A stretch of DNA of 64,000 bases from Ruminiclostridium sp. (GCA_017465545.1 JAFTVY010000055.1:1-64000), one strand, 5' to 3'; counted from the stretch's first letter, positions 43,436 to 53,105 are shown. The notes: generated by a model from the letters alone, not told the origin. Program-made: numbers and translations.

Positions 43436-44209
43436 TCAGATTTTTCCGAATATAAGAAAGAAAATACCCATTGCTATCGGCTGATGCAGTACGTATATCC
43501 ATAAAGTGTACCTTCCGACAAAAGCAAGCGGCTTGCAATGTGTATTATAAAAGAATGCAGGAAGCTTGTTTTCTACCGCATATCCACCTACGTACACACC
43601 GGCAAGAAAAACGAAAATCCAGGGAAACAGCGGGAAATAATCCATAGATGAAAAACCGCTGTTTATAAATCCAAAGGGGAACAAAAGCCTTGCATCGTAT
43701 AAAAATTGCGGTAACGCTATACTGAAATCCTTGACAATTCCAAGGTACCCCCACATAACTCCGTAGGTCGCAATAAAAAGGACAACACATAAGGGTATTG
43801 CTATTTTAGCAGGTATTTTAAGTATTATTTTTTCGCCTATAGCATAAATCATCATCGATACGCCGAGAAGATGGAGTATTCCGAACAGGACAGGTGAATT
43901 AGGTGCAAAAAAAGCAAATACGAAGGTTACTATCATACCTATAAAAAAGCATTGTATTCCCCTTTTGGCATTATTTCTTGAATATCTTGAGCTGATTCCC
44001 GATATGAATATGAACATACCTGCAAAGGTCTGCACCACGTATTTGAACCAGGGTTCAAACATTATCGGTATATCTATTCCAAAGCTATATCTGAGGTCAA
44101 ACATAATATGATAGAAAACCATACATATAATACAGAAGCCTCTGACCTCATCCATAAGGCCTGCACGCTTTTTCGTTGTTTCTGCAGTCACAGAAGAACT
44201 TTGATTCAT
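43436..44209 (-). CDS. DUF1624 / heparan-alpha-glucosaminide N-acetyltransferase-like membrane protein
   Basis: 257 aa with about seven membrane helices. The N-terminal RGFCIICMVFYHIMFDLRYS with its conserved His, GISSRYSRNNAKRG, and the C-terminal WIYVLHQPIAMGIFFLIFG with a His-Gln-Pro motif are typical. This family moves acyl groups across the membrane onto sugars or other acceptors; the acceptor is unknown. Confidence 0.88.
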   Translation of the reverse strand: MNQSSSVTAETTKKRAGLMDEVRGFCIICMVFYHIMFDLRYSFGIDIPIMFEPWFKYVVQTFAGMFIFISGISSRYSRNNAKRGIQCFFIGMIVTFVFAFFAPNSPVLFGILHLLGVSMMIYAIGEKIILKIPAKIAIPLCVVLFIATYGVMWGYLGIVKDFSIALPQFLYDARLLFPFGFINSGFSSMDYFPLFPWIFVFLAGVYVGGYAVENKLPAFFYNTHCKPLAFVGRYTLWIYVLHQPIAMGIFFLIFGKI

Positions 44210-44337
44210 TATATAATCTGCCTTTCACAATATTTATTTTATTATATCATTTTATAAAGAGACCTGCACTATGCAATATAACCAATTTTTTAAAAGATTA
44301 TATATACATTTTCTACAAAAAATAAGTTGCTTACGTA

Positions 44338-44366
44338 TTGCATTAGCTGTTGCTTTGTGTTATTAT
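44338..44366 (+). promoter_or_regulatory. Promoter of the NUDIX gene
   Basis: TTGCAT, a 17-bp spacer and TATTAT, with TG one base before the -10. Confidence 0.6.
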
Positions 44367-44404
44367 AGGAAAAAGAAAATGACAAATAAAAAGGAGCGTT
44401 AATT

Positions 44405-44944
44405 GTGCTGATAGCAAAAATAACTGACAGTGACTTTTTGGGTGGCGAACCGCAGTATATCGAGGATAATAACAGATACAACGTAAGAGGCGTAGTTCTC
44501 GATAGTAACGGATGCATCGCAATGATGAAAATCGAAAATTCAGAGTATTATAAATTACCCGGTGGCAGTGTTGACATCACGGAAACACCTGAGGTTGCCT
44601 TCAAAAGACAGGCTTCCGAAGAAACAGGCTTACCCGTTGAAAAAATAGGATACATCGGCTGGGTAGAAGAACACAAGAACAAGCGTAAGTTCTGTATGGT
44701 ATCCCATTGCTACGCCGTTAAGACAACAAGCAACGAAGTAAATCAGGAACAGCTCGCCTCTGCCGAAGAAAGACTCGGCTACAAGCTTGAGTGGATTCCC
44801 TACGAAGAAGCTATAACAAAATTAAAACAGCTCTCAGAGGGCTGTAAGGAATATCAGATGAGCTTTATCCTGAAAAGAGAATATCTGATACTCGAAACTG
44901 CAAGAGAGCTTATCGAAAAGGAACTCGGAGAAAAGGATCAGTAA
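44405..44944 (+). CDS. NUDIX hydrolase
   Basis: 179 aa from a GTG start, 8 bp after AAGGAG. The Nudix box reads GGSVDITETPEVAFKRQASE then ETGL: the usual REUXEEXGU appears as R-Q-A-S-E-E-T-G-L, with Gln replacing the first Glu while the metal-binding EE pair is kept. It removes nucleoside-diphosphate-linked groups; the substrate is unknown. Its stop overlaps the next gene start (TAATG). Confidence 0.92.
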   Translation: MLIAKITDSDFLGGEPQYIEDNNRYNVRGVVLDSNGCIAMMKIENSEYYKLPGGSVDITETPEVAFKRQASEETGLPVEKIGYIGWVEEHKNKRKFCMVSHCYAVKTTSNEVNQEQLASAEERLGYKLEWIPYEEAITKLKQLSEGCKEYQMSFILKREYLILETARELIEKELGEKDQ

Positions 44945-45186
44945 TGGAAGAAACCAAAGACCTTGATAAAATCGATGAAATTGACAATAATGACGATATG
45001 ATAGCCGACGAAAAAGATATCGACAAATCAGTTTCCTTTAAGATAAGCGAAAACGCAGCCCCTGAAAGAGGCTGGTCAAAAAAACAGATAAGAAGTGTGT
45101 GGATAATCGGAATTATAGCCACAATCCTCATTGCTATCTGTTCCTTCTTTTTTAAAGATGTGAACATATTCGGAATATTCGCATAG
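44944..45186 (+). CDS. Small acidic single-pass membrane protein
   Basis: 80 aa, coupled to the NUDIX gene through TAATG. Residues 1-40 are very acidic (DEIDNNDDMIADEKDIDKSV), then a basic segment GWSKKQIRS and one membrane helix (VWIIGIIATILIAICSFFF, about 52-70). N-in topology is expected from the positive-inside rule. Function unknown. Confidence 0.8.
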   Translation: MEETKDLDKIDEIDNNDDMIADEKDIDKSVSFKISENAAPERGWSKKQIRSVWIIGIIATILIAICSFFFKDVNIFGIFA

Positions 45187-45193
45187 TTCAGTC

Positions 45194-45225
45194 CCCCTTA
45201 ACCTTTTGGTTAAGGGGTCTTTTCT
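45194..45225. terminator. Terminator between convergent genes
   Basis: CCCCTTAACC / GGTTAAGGGG stem with loop TTTT, then TCTTTTCTTT. Confidence 0.9.
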
Positions 45226-45229
45226 TTAA

Positions 45230-47656
45230 TTACACTTCAACGGTCACATTGACAAAAAACACTCCATCCGTCCCGCAATCCACCTCTATAATATCGTTTG
45301 CGTCAATTTTGCCCTCTATAAGCTGTGAAGATATCAATTCCTCTATATAAATCCTTATCTTCCTTCTTATCTCCCTGACCTTACCTTTATTCTCAGTAAC
45401 GCCGTTACACAAGGCGGATATTACTCTGTCAGAAAAGCTGACTATAATCCCCTGCTTTTTACATCTGTCAGAAAGTTCACCAAGGAGTTTTACGGTGATA
45501 GTATTATAATCCACTTGTCTCAGCTCGTTGAATATTATTATATCATCAATTCTTCCTAAAAACTCAGGTCTGAAATATTTCAGAAGCTCTTTTCTGACTA
45601 TACCTTCAGTCTCATTACCATCCGTTCCCACGTAAAAGCCGATAGAATTCTGTTTTTTCTGTATAATATCACTACACATATTACCCGTCATAACGATAAC
45701 CGTATTTTTAAAGTTGACGGTTCTGCCGTTTGAATCGGTGAGGATTCCATCCTCCAGCACCTGCAACAGAATATTACACACGTCGGGATGCGCCTTTTCG
45801 ATTTCATCAAACAAAACTACGCTGTAAGGCTTTCTTCTTACCTTTTCAGTCAGTTGTCCGCCATCCTCGTAACCCACGTAACCTGCAGGCGCACCTATAA
45901 GCTTTGAGACGGAATGCTTCTCCATATATTCCGACATATCAAGCCTTATACACGCTTTTTCACTTCCGAACAAGGCTTCTGCAAGCGCTTTACAGCATTC
46001 CGTCTTTCCTACTCCGGTGCTTCCTAAAAACAAAAATGTTCCAAGAGGTGCCTTTTCATCCGACAACCCTGCAAACCTTCTTCTGATTGCCGAACACAAT
46101 GTTTTCACCGCCTTCTCCTGACCTATAACCCTTCTGCTTATCCTCTTTTCAAGAAACGTAAGCATTTCTATTTTTTCTTTTTCCAACCTGCCTACGGGTA
46201 TCCCCGTATGCTTGGAAACCGCCTCGGCTATATCTTCAGCAGTCAGAACAAGCTCACAGGTGATAGCTTTTGCCTGATTCTTCTCCTTCAGCCTTCCCTC
46301 TATCTGCTTTTCCCTTTCACGAATTGCCATTGCCTTTTCAAAATCACTGCTTATTACAGCCTTTTCCTTCTCCTCCCGAAGCTTATGAAGTTCTGCAGAT
46401 GAAAGCTCATCGGGTTTTCCTGTAGCCTTTGAATATCTGAGTCTTAATGACGACGATGCCTCATCTATAAGATCTACCGCCTTATCAGGCAGGTATCTGT
46501 CGCTTATATATCTGTCAGAAAGCTCTGCGGCAGCTTTTATAGCGTCATCGGATATTTTTACTCCGTGATGCTTTTCATATCTTGCTTTAAGCCCTTCAAG
46601 AATCCTCATCGTATCCGCTACCGAGGGTTCGCTTATCATAACCGGTTGAAATCTTCTTTCAAGCGCCGCATCCTTTTCGACATATTTCTTGTATTCCTTT
46701 ATAGTAGTTGCGCCTATCAGATGAATCTCTCCCCTTGCCAGCAACGGTTTAAGGATATTGGCGGCATCTATTGCACCCTCCGCCGCACCCGCTCCGACTA
46801 TATTGTGTATTTCATCAATGAAGATATAGTATTCATCATTTTTGCCGACGTCATCAAGGAACGTCTTTATTCTTTCTTCAAAGTCGCCTCTGTATTTTGC
46901 TCCTGCAAGCATAGAGGTTATATCAAGAGAAAAAATACGCTTTCCGCTAAGCTGGGGCGGAACGTCACCTTCAGCTATTTTCAGAGCAAGTCCCTCTACT
47001 ATAGCGGTTTTGCCTACTCCGGGTTCACCGATAAGGCATGGATTATTTTTTGTACGCCTGAGCAGAATTTCTGTAAGTCTTGTCAGCTCTTCTTCCCTGC
47101 CTATGCATGGATCAAGCCTGCCGCTGAGCGCATATTCGGTCAGATCGTTTCCGTATTTCGACATAGAAGAGGGCAATTTGCTTTGCTTTTTATTCTCTTT
47201 TTTCAGCGTATCAGTAAAATTCTTTTTTATTCCTTCCGTACAGTAGCTGTACAGCGAAGCGGTATTCACTCCTATATCCTTTAAAAACGACGTTGCATAA
47301 CAATCGTTATCTTTTAATATCGACCTTAAAATGTGTTCCGTTCCCGCACGTTGTCTGCCTCCCGCCTTTGAAAGAGCTATAGCATTTTCAAGTATCCTTC
47401 TGCTCCTTGGCGAAAAATCAGCAACAGTCAGCTTTGTAGGTAAACCACGTCCCGTGAGTCCCTCCATCTTACTTGTAATTTCCGCCTCTGTAATACAGCA
47501 CTTATCAAGTGCCGCATACGCCGTACTATCCTTGCAGGTAAGAAGTCCGTAGAGAATATGTTCACTTCCTACGTAAGTGTGTCCCATCTCCATAGCCTTT
47601 TTCATTGCACCTGTGAGTGCTTCGCTCGCTTTTTCGGTAAATCCGTTGAACAACAT
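45230..47656 (-). CDS. clpC: Clp protease ATP-binding subunit (ClpC/ClpA-like)
   Basis: 808 aa. Clp N domain with two repeats (about 1-145), AAA+ 1 (Walker A GEPGVGKTAIVEG), a short middle domain with UVR-like helix (EKAMAIREREKQIEGRLKEK), AAA+ 2 (Walker A GSTGVGKTECCKAL), and an IGF loop (NSIGFYVG), the usual contact for ClpP. It unfolds substrates for ClpP. ctsR, mcsA and mcsB, which usually accompany clpC, are absent here, so arginine-phosphate control at this locus is not indicated. The C-terminal half is less conserved than typical ClpC (inference). Confidence 0.9.
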   Translation of the reverse strand: MLFNGFTEKASEALTGAMKKAMEMGHTYVGSEHILYGLLTCKDSTAYAALDKCCITEAEITSKMEGLTGRGLPTKLTVADFSPRSRRILENAIALSKAGGRQRAGTEHILRSILKDNDCYATSFLKDIGVNTASLYSYCTEGIKKNFTDTLKKENKKQSKLPSSMSKYGNDLTEYALSGRLDPCIGREEELTRLTEILLRRTKNNPCLIGEPGVGKTAIVEGLALKIAEGDVPPQLSGKRIFSLDITSMLAGAKYRGDFEERIKTFLDDVGKNDEYYIFIDEIHNIVGAGAAEGAIDAANILKPLLARGEIHLIGATTIKEYKKYVEKDAALERRFQPVMISEPSVADTMRILEGLKARYEKHHGVKISDDAIKAAAELSDRYISDRYLPDKAVDLIDEASSSLRLRYSKATGKPDELSSAELHKLREEKEKAVISSDFEKAMAIREREKQIEGRLKEKNQAKAITCELVLTAEDIAEAVSKHTGIPVGRLEKEKIEMLTFLEKRISRRVIGQEKAVKTLCSAIRRRFAGLSDEKAPLGTFLFLGSTGVGKTECCKALAEALFGSEKACIRLDMSEYMEKHSVSKLIGAPAGYVGYEDGGQLTEKVRRKPYSVVLFDEIEKAHPDVCNILLQVLEDGILTDSNGRTVNFKNTVIVMTGNMCSDIIQKKQNSIGFYVGTDGNETEGIVRKELLKYFRPEFLGRIDDIIIFNELRQVDYNTITVKLLGELSDRCKKQGIIVSFSDRVISALCNGVTENKGKVREIRRKIRIYIEELISSQLIEGKIDANDIIEVDCGTDGVFFVNVTVEV

Positions 47657-47735
47657 AATATCACGCCTTTCATCTTATTATTTTACATTGTTGACAGACG
47701 GATTAGAATTAAATCTGAAATTTTTGAAAATTTGT

Positions 47736-47763
47736 CACACAAAGCTGAGATCCGCATATTATG
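47736..47763 (+). promoter_or_regulatory. Candidate mother-cell (SigE/SigK-like) promoter
   Basis: CAC at 47736-47738, 16-bp spacing, then CATATTATG at 47755. It resembles the SigK/SigE -10 CATAnnnTA except for the last base. Confidence 0.35.
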
Positions 47764-47819
47764 TACTATGAGTAAACCAAAAGGTTAACTCAAATAAATC
47801 CAAACGGAGGAAACATATT

Positions 47820-47966
47820 ATGTTCTGTGGAAACAACTCATGCTGGTGGATCATCATCCTTATTCTCTTATTCTGCTGCTGTGGTGGCGGATGCGGTTCA
47901 TCTGCAAATCAGGTTGATTGCGGTTGTGGTTGCAACAACAATAACAACGGTTGCGGCTGCTGCTGA
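47820..47966 (+). CDS. 48-residue cysteine-rich peptide, chorion high-cysteine-like
   Basis: A 48-codon gene with GGAGG 8 bp before the ATG and a strong terminator behind it. The peptide starts MFCGNNSCWW, has a short hydrophobic stretch IIILILLF, then CCCGGGCG and ends in GCGCNNNNNGCGCC; 12 of 48 residues are Cys. Similar proteins in clostridia are annotated as chorion class high-cysteine proteins (from memory). A spore-coat or exosporium role by disulfide cross-linking is plausible, supported only by composition and the SigK-like promoter. Confidence 0.75.
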   Translation: MFCGNNSCWWIIILILLFCCCGGGCGSSANQVDCGCGCNNNNNGCGCC

Positions 47967-47998
47967 ATGACATAAGCGTATAGTCATCCTGTAACCCA

Positions 47999-48039
47999 CC
48001 TCCGTAGCTACAAGTCCGTAGCTACGGAGGACTTTTTTA
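47999..48039 (+). terminator. Terminator of the Cys-rich peptide gene
   Basis: Perfect 13-bp stem CCTCCGTAGCTAC / GTAGCTACGGAGG, then ACTTTTTTA. Confidence 0.93.
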
Positions 48040-48136
48040 TAAATAGACTGTAATTAGGGCAAATTGTACAACAAATAAGCTTCTTCCTTATGCAAGATTA
48101 TAAAAAAATAGTATAGTAAACTTCGGCTAAAAATTG

Positions 48137-48142
48137 TATAAT
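48137..48142 (+). promoter_or_regulatory. typA -10 element
   Basis: TATAAT 37 bp upstream of the GTG start; no good -35 could be assigned. Confidence 0.45.
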
Positions 48143-48178
48143 ATTATCTGGTAGAAAATCAAAAAAGGAGAACGGAAA

Positions 48179-50005
48179 GTGAAAAGAGAAGATTTAAGAA
48201 ATATTGCGATAATCGCACACGTTGACCACGGAAAAACAACACTCGTTGACGAGATGTTAAAGCAAGGCGGTGCCTTCAGAGAAAACCAGGACGTCGAAGA
48301 CAGAGTTATGGACAATAATGCCATCGAGCGTGAAAGAGGAATAACCATTCTCGCAAAGAATGCCGCCGCACATTACAACAACACAAAGATAAACATCGTT
48401 GACACTCCTGGCCACGCTGACTTTTCAGGAGAAGTAGAACGAATCCTGAAGATGGTAAACGGCGTTCTGCTTTTAGTAGACAGCTTTGAAGGTACAATGC
48501 CCCAGACAAGATTCGTACTGCAGAAGGCACTTGAATTAGGTCTTCAGATAATCGTTGTAGTAAACAAGACCGACAGACCCGACGCAAGAAACAAGGAAGT
48601 AGTTGACGAAGTTTTAGAGCTTTTGCTCGATCTTGACGCTACAGAGGAACAGATAGACAGCCCCGTTATCTTCTGCTCAGGCAGAAACGGTGTTGCTTCT
48701 TACTCTCCTGATCATATGGGTGAGGACTTCAGACCGCTGTTTGATAAGATTATAGAACATATCCCCTGTCCCGAAGGCGATCCTGACGGTGATCTACAGC
48801 TTCTTGCATCTTCCGTTGACTATAATGACTACGTAGGCAGAATCGCAATCGGACGAGTTGAAAGAGGAACGATAAAGCAGAATCAGGAAATTATAGTATG
48901 CGACTATAACGATACCACAAAACCTTTTAAAGCAAAGGTTGTAAGCCTCTATACCTTTGACGGCATGGGAAGAGTCCCTGTTACAGAGGCATCTATCGGT
49001 GATATTGTATGCATTTCAGGTATCGAAGGTATCACAATAGGACAAACCATCTGCGCTGTAAATAACCCCGAGCCTCTCCCCTTCGTAAAAATCAGCGAGC
49101 CCACGGTAGAAATGACCTTCTCAGTAAACGACAGCCCCTTTGCAGGAAGAGAGGGCAAATTCGTAACCTCAAGACAGATAAGAGAAAGACTCTACAAGGA
49201 GCTTTTAAAGGACGTTTCTTTAAGAGTAACCGACAGCGATGACAGTGACGCATATAACGTAGCAGGCAGAGGCGAAATGCACCTTTCTATCCTTATAGAG
49301 ACTATGCGCAGAGAAGGCTACGAGCTTTCCGTAAGCACACCGAGAGTTTTATTCAAAGAAATTGACGGAGTAAAGTGCGAGCCTATCGAAAGACTTCTTA
49401 TAGACGTTCCTGATAGCTGCGTAGGCTCTGTTATGGAAAAGATGGGCACAAGAAAAGCTGAGCTTGTTTCTATGAATCCTATCGGCAACAGAACAAGAAT
49501 CGAATTCTTAGTTCCTTCAAGAGGTCTTTTCGGCTACAGAAGTGAATTTATGACCGATACAAAGGGCGAAGGCGTACTTAACACAGTCTTTGACAGCTAT
49601 CGTCCCTATATGGGCGACATTCCCACAAGAACAGTCGGCTCACTCGTTGCTTTTGAAACGGGTACAGCAATGGCTTACGGACTTTTCAACGCCCAGGAAA
49701 GAGGCACGCTCTTCCTTGATGCAGGCGTTCAGGTATACGAAGGTATGGTAGTAGGCGTTTCTCCGAAGGCAGGCGACATAAACGTAAACGTCTGCAAGAA
49801 AAAGCATCTTACCAACACCAGAGCCAGCGGTAGCGACGATGCGTTAAGACTCATCCCCTACAAGAGAATGAGCCTTGAAGAAAGTCTTGAATTCATAAAC
49901 GATGACGAGCTTGTCGAAGTAACACCTACCAGCATCAGAATCAGAAAGAAAATTTTAGATAACGATCTTCGTGCAAAGGACGAAGCGAAGAGAAAGAAGC
50001 AGTAA
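48179..50005 (+). CDS. typA: Ribosome-associated GTPase TypA/BipA
   Basis: 608 aa with a GTG start 8 bp after AAAGGAG. G1 [44 protein letters not shown], and the BipA-specific C-terminal [20 protein letters not shown]. It assists 50S subunit assembly and stress adaptation. It is monocistronic, with a terminator behind it. Confidence 0.98.
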   Translation: MKREDLRNIAIIAHVDHGKTTLVDEMLKQGGAFRENQDVEDRVMDNNAIERERGITILAKNAAAHYNNTKINIVDTPGHADFSGEVERILKMVNGVLLLVDSFEGTMPQTRFVLQKALELGLQIIVVVNKTDRPDARNKEVVDEVLELLLDLDATEEQIDSPVIFCSGRNGVASYSPDHMGEDFRPLFDKIIEHIPCPEGDPDGDLQLLASSVDYNDYVGRIAIGRVERGTIKQNQEIIVCDYNDTTKPFKAKVVSLYTFDGMGRVPVTEASIGDIVCISGIEGITIGQTICAVNNPEPLPFVKISEPTVEMTFSVNDSPFAGREGKFVTSRQIRERLYKELLKDVSLRVTDSDDSDAYNVAGRGEMHLSILIETMRREGYELSVSTPRVLFKEIDGVKCEPIERLLIDVPDSCVGSVMEKMGTRKAELVSMNPIGNRTRIEFLVPSRGLFGYRSEFMTDTKGEGVLNTVFDSYRPYMGDIPTRTVGSLVAFETGTAMAYGLFNAQERGTLFLDAGVQVYEGMVVGVSPKAGDINVNVCKKKHLTNTRASGSDDALRLIPYKRMSLEESLEFINDDELVEVTPTSIRIRKKILDNDLRAKDEAKRKKQ

Positions 50006-50011
50006 AAAAGC

Positions 50012-50047
50012 ATATCCAGAGAAGAATGTGATATCTTCTCTGGATAT
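50012..50047. terminator. Terminator after typA
   Basis: ATATCCAGAGAAG / CTTCTCTGGATAT 13-bp stem followed by TTTTATTT; convergent with the kinase gene. Confidence 0.92.
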
Positions 50048-50049
50048 TT

Positions 50050-50562
50050 TTATTTATGCAGTAGAGAAGCTAAAAAATTATCAGCTTCATTTCGATTTTT
50101 GAAAATATGTATAGCTTTATCTGAATATTTGTTAAACAAATCAATAATTGAGGGTCTGCTATGTAAATTATAGTCTTTTATAAATTCTATAAAATTCACA
50201 TCTTCTTCATCTATGCCCTCTACCCACGGCATATCGCTCCGAGACTTACCTCTTCGTTCTCTTATACCTTCAAGGCAAATATCCGTCGGATAATCAAGAA
50301 AAAAGACGGTATCACAAGCATTCAGCCTGAACTCGATAGTAGAACCGTAATTACCATCAATTATCCATTGTTTATTCTGCATTACAGCAGAAAGGCGCTC
50401 ACGGAAAACAGACTTATCTACAGTTGTTCTGTCAGGATTCCAATACATCATATCTAAATGATAAAGTGGAATACCTGTTAGTTCGTGTAGTTTTCTTGAA
50501 AAAGTGCTTTTGCCACTACCCGGGCATCCGATTACAATGATTTTGTACATAGCGGAAATCAT
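50050..50562 (-). CDS. P-loop kinase (FlaR/topology-modulation-like)
   Basis: 170 aa. Walker A GCPGSGKSTFSRKL, then LYHLDMMYW and KQWIIDGNYGSTIEFRLNAC with DTVFFLDYP, the usual order in adenylate-kinase-like FlaR proteins. The substrate is unknown. The start codon overlaps the birA stop (TAATG) with GGGGAG 8 bp upstream. Confidence 0.9.
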   Translation of the reverse strand: MISAMYKIIVIGCPGSGKSTFSRKLHELTGIPLYHLDMMYWNPDRTTVDKSVFRERLSAVMQNKQWIIDGNYGSTIEFRLNACDTVFFLDYPTDICLEGIRERRGKSRSDMPWVEGIDEEDVNFIEFIKDYNLHSRPSIIDLFNKYSDKAIHIFKNRNEADNFLASLLHK

Positions 50563-51323
50563 TACACGTACTCCCCGTTCATCCCTCTTACTCTCACAAC
50601 CCCGGAATTAACGGTAAACTCGCCGCTTTCGTTTTCACAGATAAGACAGCCGTTTTCGTCAATATCCTTTGCGTAGGCTGTAATTTCACAGTTATTCTGT
50701 ATCAGCCTTACAGATTTCCCGAGAGTTACACACAAGCCTCTGTAAATTTTTATAACCTCAGAAAAAGCCATACCTTGCAGTATGGCTAATCTTCTTAATA
50801 CGTACAGTCCGATTTCCAGCTTATCGTATTCCCCACCATAAAGTGAACAAAGAGATGCACCGTCTAAAAGTCCGCACTCCTTGAAGAAAGCTCCGTTTTG
50901 ATTTACGTTAAGACCGATACCGCATATCATATACCGATCGGGTTCTTTATCAGCGGTGTAACCTTTTATCGAGCTTTCGCATAAAATACCACATACCTTC
51001 TTATTTTCGCAGATGATATCATTGGTCCACTTGATGCCGGCAGTTATCCCGTAAAGCATTTGTAGAGCCTGACAAACAGCTACAGCGGATATGACCGTCA
51101 TATTCTGTGCAGAAGGTATATTCCTGAATAAAACAGACATAGATAGAGCGCCCTTATCAGCAATCCACTTATTGCCAAGTCTGCCTCTGCCGTTTGTCTG
51201 CATATCTGCAATCACTACCGTATTATCAGAAAGCTCGTCTATATGCTCTTTGATATAGGTATTTGTCGATTCGGCTGTAGGAAGAGATATTACGTTGAAA
51301 TTTATCGGATTATTTCTGTGCAT
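50562..51323 (-). CDS. birA: Biotin-[acetyl-CoA-carboxylase] ligase without regulatory domain
   Basis: 253 aa. Catalytic domain with ESTNTYIKEH, biotin loop NGRGRLGNKWI, the lysine motif IKWTNDI and a C-terminal SH3-like part (GKSVRLIQNNCEITAYAKDI). The N-terminal helix-turn-helix of bifunctional BirA is missing, so this protein cannot act as the biotin repressor. It overlaps the phosphoesterase gene by 14 bp. Confidence 0.94.
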   Translation of the reverse strand: MHRNNPINFNVISLPTAESTNTYIKEHIDELSDNTVVIADMQTNGRGRLGNKWIADKGALSMSVLFRNIPSAQNMTVISAVAVCQALQMLYGITAGIKWTNDIICENKKVCGILCESSIKGYTADKEPDRYMICGIGLNVNQNGAFFKECGLLDGASLCSLYGGEYDKLEIGLYVLRRLAILQGMAFSEVIKIYRGLCVTLGKSVRLIQNNCEITAYAKDIDENGCLICENESGEFTVNSGVVRVRGMNGEYV

Positions 51324-51804
51324 TGAACTTTAAGGCAACTATATTCATAGTGATTCCGCCGTTATCATCAATGGTGATAACACCGTAGGAAGCAGGTCTC
51401 TTATCTCTCGGAGAGTCAATACTACCGGGGTTCATAACGTAAACGCCGTCAACCAGCTCTGTTCTGTAAAGATGGGTATGTCCGTAGAGCGCAATCTTAC
51501 AGCCGTTCTGCTTTGCCACAGATACAAGTGTATCAAGTCCCTGATGAACGTTATGCTCGTGACCGTGTACACAAAGAACCTTTATTCCCTTTGCATTTGC
51601 TATACGGATAGTCTTGTTGTCAGCAAAATCGCAGTTACCCTTTACAAAGAGGAAGCTCTTTTCAGGGAACAGATTTCTTACGTCGTTAAATTCATGCTCG
51701 CCGTCTCCGAGGTGGATAAAAGCGTCTGCGTCAAGATTTGTTTCTACAACGTGCTTTAACTTATGAAACTCCTTGTGAGAGTCACCCATAACTACAATCT
51801 TCAT
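51310..51804 (-). CDS. YfcE/MJ0936-family metallophosphoesterase
   Basis: 164 aa. Metal ligands in MGDSH, HLGDGEHE, KGNCDFAD, CVHGHEH and YGHTHLYRTE; ends with the family block MNPGSIDSPRDKRPASYGVI. A phosphodiesterase of unknown natural substrate; first gene of the phosphoesterase-birA-kinase operon. Confidence 0.94.
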   Translation of the reverse strand: MKIVVMGDSHKEFHKLKHVVETNLDADAFIHLGDGEHEFNDVRNLFPEKSFLFVKGNCDFADNKTIRIANAKGIKVLCVHGHEHNVHQGLDTLVSVAKQNGCKIALYGHTHLYRTELVDGVYVMNPGSIDSPRDKRPASYGVITIDDNGGITMNIVALKFNAQK

Positions 51805-51853
51805 AATCGGTATTTCCTTTCTGATAAGAGTATAAACTCATAATTACTGTTTT

Positions 51854-51862
51854 ATTATAGCA
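51854..51862 (-). promoter_or_regulatory. Extended -10 of the phosphoesterase operon
   Basis: TGCTATAAT on the minus strand, 50 bp before the start. Confidence 0.6.
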
Positions 51863-52029
51863 TAAAATTATTAATAAATAAAGATAAAAAATGCCAATTT
51901 CAGAGACTTTCAACAATTTTTAATATAAAGTTTGTTGAAATATACCAAAAATGTAAGTATTCATAATTTAACTATTCCACTAATATAAATTAACAAATAT
52001 CGCTATACAGAAGAAAGAAGGTGCAACGT

Positions 52030-52257
52030 ATGAACAGCAACATCGATACTATTCTGATTGCCGTCAGCAAAAAGCTGGGCATAACCCCCGAAAAGCTTAA
52101 AGAAGCATTGAAAACGGGAGACGTTTCCAAAGCGCTTGAAAACATGCCGCCCAAAGACGCAGAAAAGCTGAAAGCAATACTTGACAATCCCGAGATGGTT
52201 AAAAAGGTTATGAATTCAAGACAAGCTCAGGAATTAAAGAAAAATCTCGGTAACTAA
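52030..52257 (+). CDS. Small helical protein, first of a four-gene unknown operon
   Basis: 75 aa from the ATG at 52030 after AAGAAGGTG. Sequence such as IDTILIAVSKKLGITPEKLK and PKDAEKLKAILDNPEMVKKV is helical with no membrane segment. Not recognised. The following genes start 20, 15 and 21 bp after each previous stop, so the four form one transcript. Similar small-gene clusters are seen in spore-forming clostridia (impression), but nothing here proves a sporulation role. Confidence 0.72.
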   Translation: MNSNIDTILIAVSKKLGITPEKLKEALKTGDVSKALENMPPKDAEKLKAILDNPEMVKKVMNSRQAQELKKNLGN

Positions 52258-52277
52258 CCGTAGAAAGGGGCGGCACA

Positions 52278-52595
52278 ATGGAAAACACCAACGATATGCT
52301 TGACATTCTGCTGTCCGCTATGGGAAATACGTCAGAAAAAAGCAACGGTAACGAAGAAGAAAAAGAGTCTGACGGCTTTGATTTTTCAGGAATTGATCTC
52401 GATATGATAATGAAGCTTGGTGAAATTATGTCAGGACTGAACTCCACAGACAAGGACACAGAGCTTCTTATAGCATTAAAGCCATATCTTAAAGAGAAAA
52501 ATCAGGCAAAAATCGATACAGCAGTAAAGCTGTTCAGACTGATATCTCTGTTACCTATGCTGAAGGAAACGGGACTATTCGACAATTTATTTTAA
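52278..52595 (+). CDS. Small helical protein of unknown function
   Basis: 105 aa. GAAAGGGG lies upstream of the ATG. Acidic N-terminal part (EKSNGNEEEKESDGFDFSGI) and a helical C-terminal part (ELLIALKPYLKEKNQAKIDT; AVKLFRLISLLPMLKETGLF). The pattern LLIALKPYLKEKNQAKID recurs, as I recall, in conserved clostridial hypothetical proteins. No enzymatic motif. Confidence 0.75.
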   Translation: MENTNDMLDILLSAMGNTSEKSNGNEEEKESDGFDFSGIDLDMIMKLGEIMSGLNSTDKDTELLIALKPYLKEKNQAKIDTAVKLFRLISLLPMLKETGLFDNLF

Positions 52596-52610
52596 AAAGG
52601 AGTATAATTT

Positions 52611-53084
52611 ATGCAGTGGAACAGAGTAAATATATCAAAGGATGAGCTTAAAAGAAAGCAGGAGGAATATATAAGAGAAGCACTTGAAACGTCGAAAAAG
52701 GCAAAGCATACGGAAGAAATGATCACACCCGTAATAATTCCTATTCCGGATCCTGATACAGAAATTATTAAATCAGAAGAACCGGTAGCAGATTCTACGG
52801 AAGCTGAACCTGAACTTACCACCGAGGAAAACACGTTAACCGTCAAAGAAGCTGAAGCGCCTGATGAAATAGTCTCCACTGCAACAGAAGAGATAACGGA
52901 TGACAGTACCGAGGAAGCATCACCCGAGGAGCTTTTTGAAAACGTGTTCATAAGCGAAGAAGAAGCCGAAGAAAGGCTGAAGGAAGCTGAAATTTCCGCA
53001 AAGGAAATTTCGCAGACAGCTCCCGATTTTGAAGGCTACATAAATAATCATAATCAGAAAGCAAGCAAGCCCGAAGACGAGTGA
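52611..53084 (+). CDS. Acidic low-complexity protein of unknown function
   Basis: 157 aa, preceded by AAAGGAG. Starts MQWNRVNISKDELKRKQEEY, then a long Glu/Thr/Ser/Pro-rich disordered stretch (about 45-115) and a final helix with EEEAEERLKEAEISAKEISQ. No signal peptide or membrane helix. The basic helical head and acidic tail suggest a scaffold or adaptor (inference). Confidence 0.72.
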   Translation: MQWNRVNISKDELKRKQEEYIREALETSKKAKHTEEMITPVIIPIPDPDTEIIKSEEPVADSTEAEPELTTEENTLTVKEAEAPDEIVSTATEEITDDSTEEASPEELFENVFISEEEAEERLKEAEISAKEISQTAPDFEGYINNHNQKASKPEDE

Positions 53085-53105
53085 AAGCAATGCAAAAACA
53101 GAAAT

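Noticed and set aside
46565..47284. Long plus-strand frame of 239 codons
   Set aside because: It is antisense to the ClpC ATPase core, without ribosome-binding site or recognisable domain.
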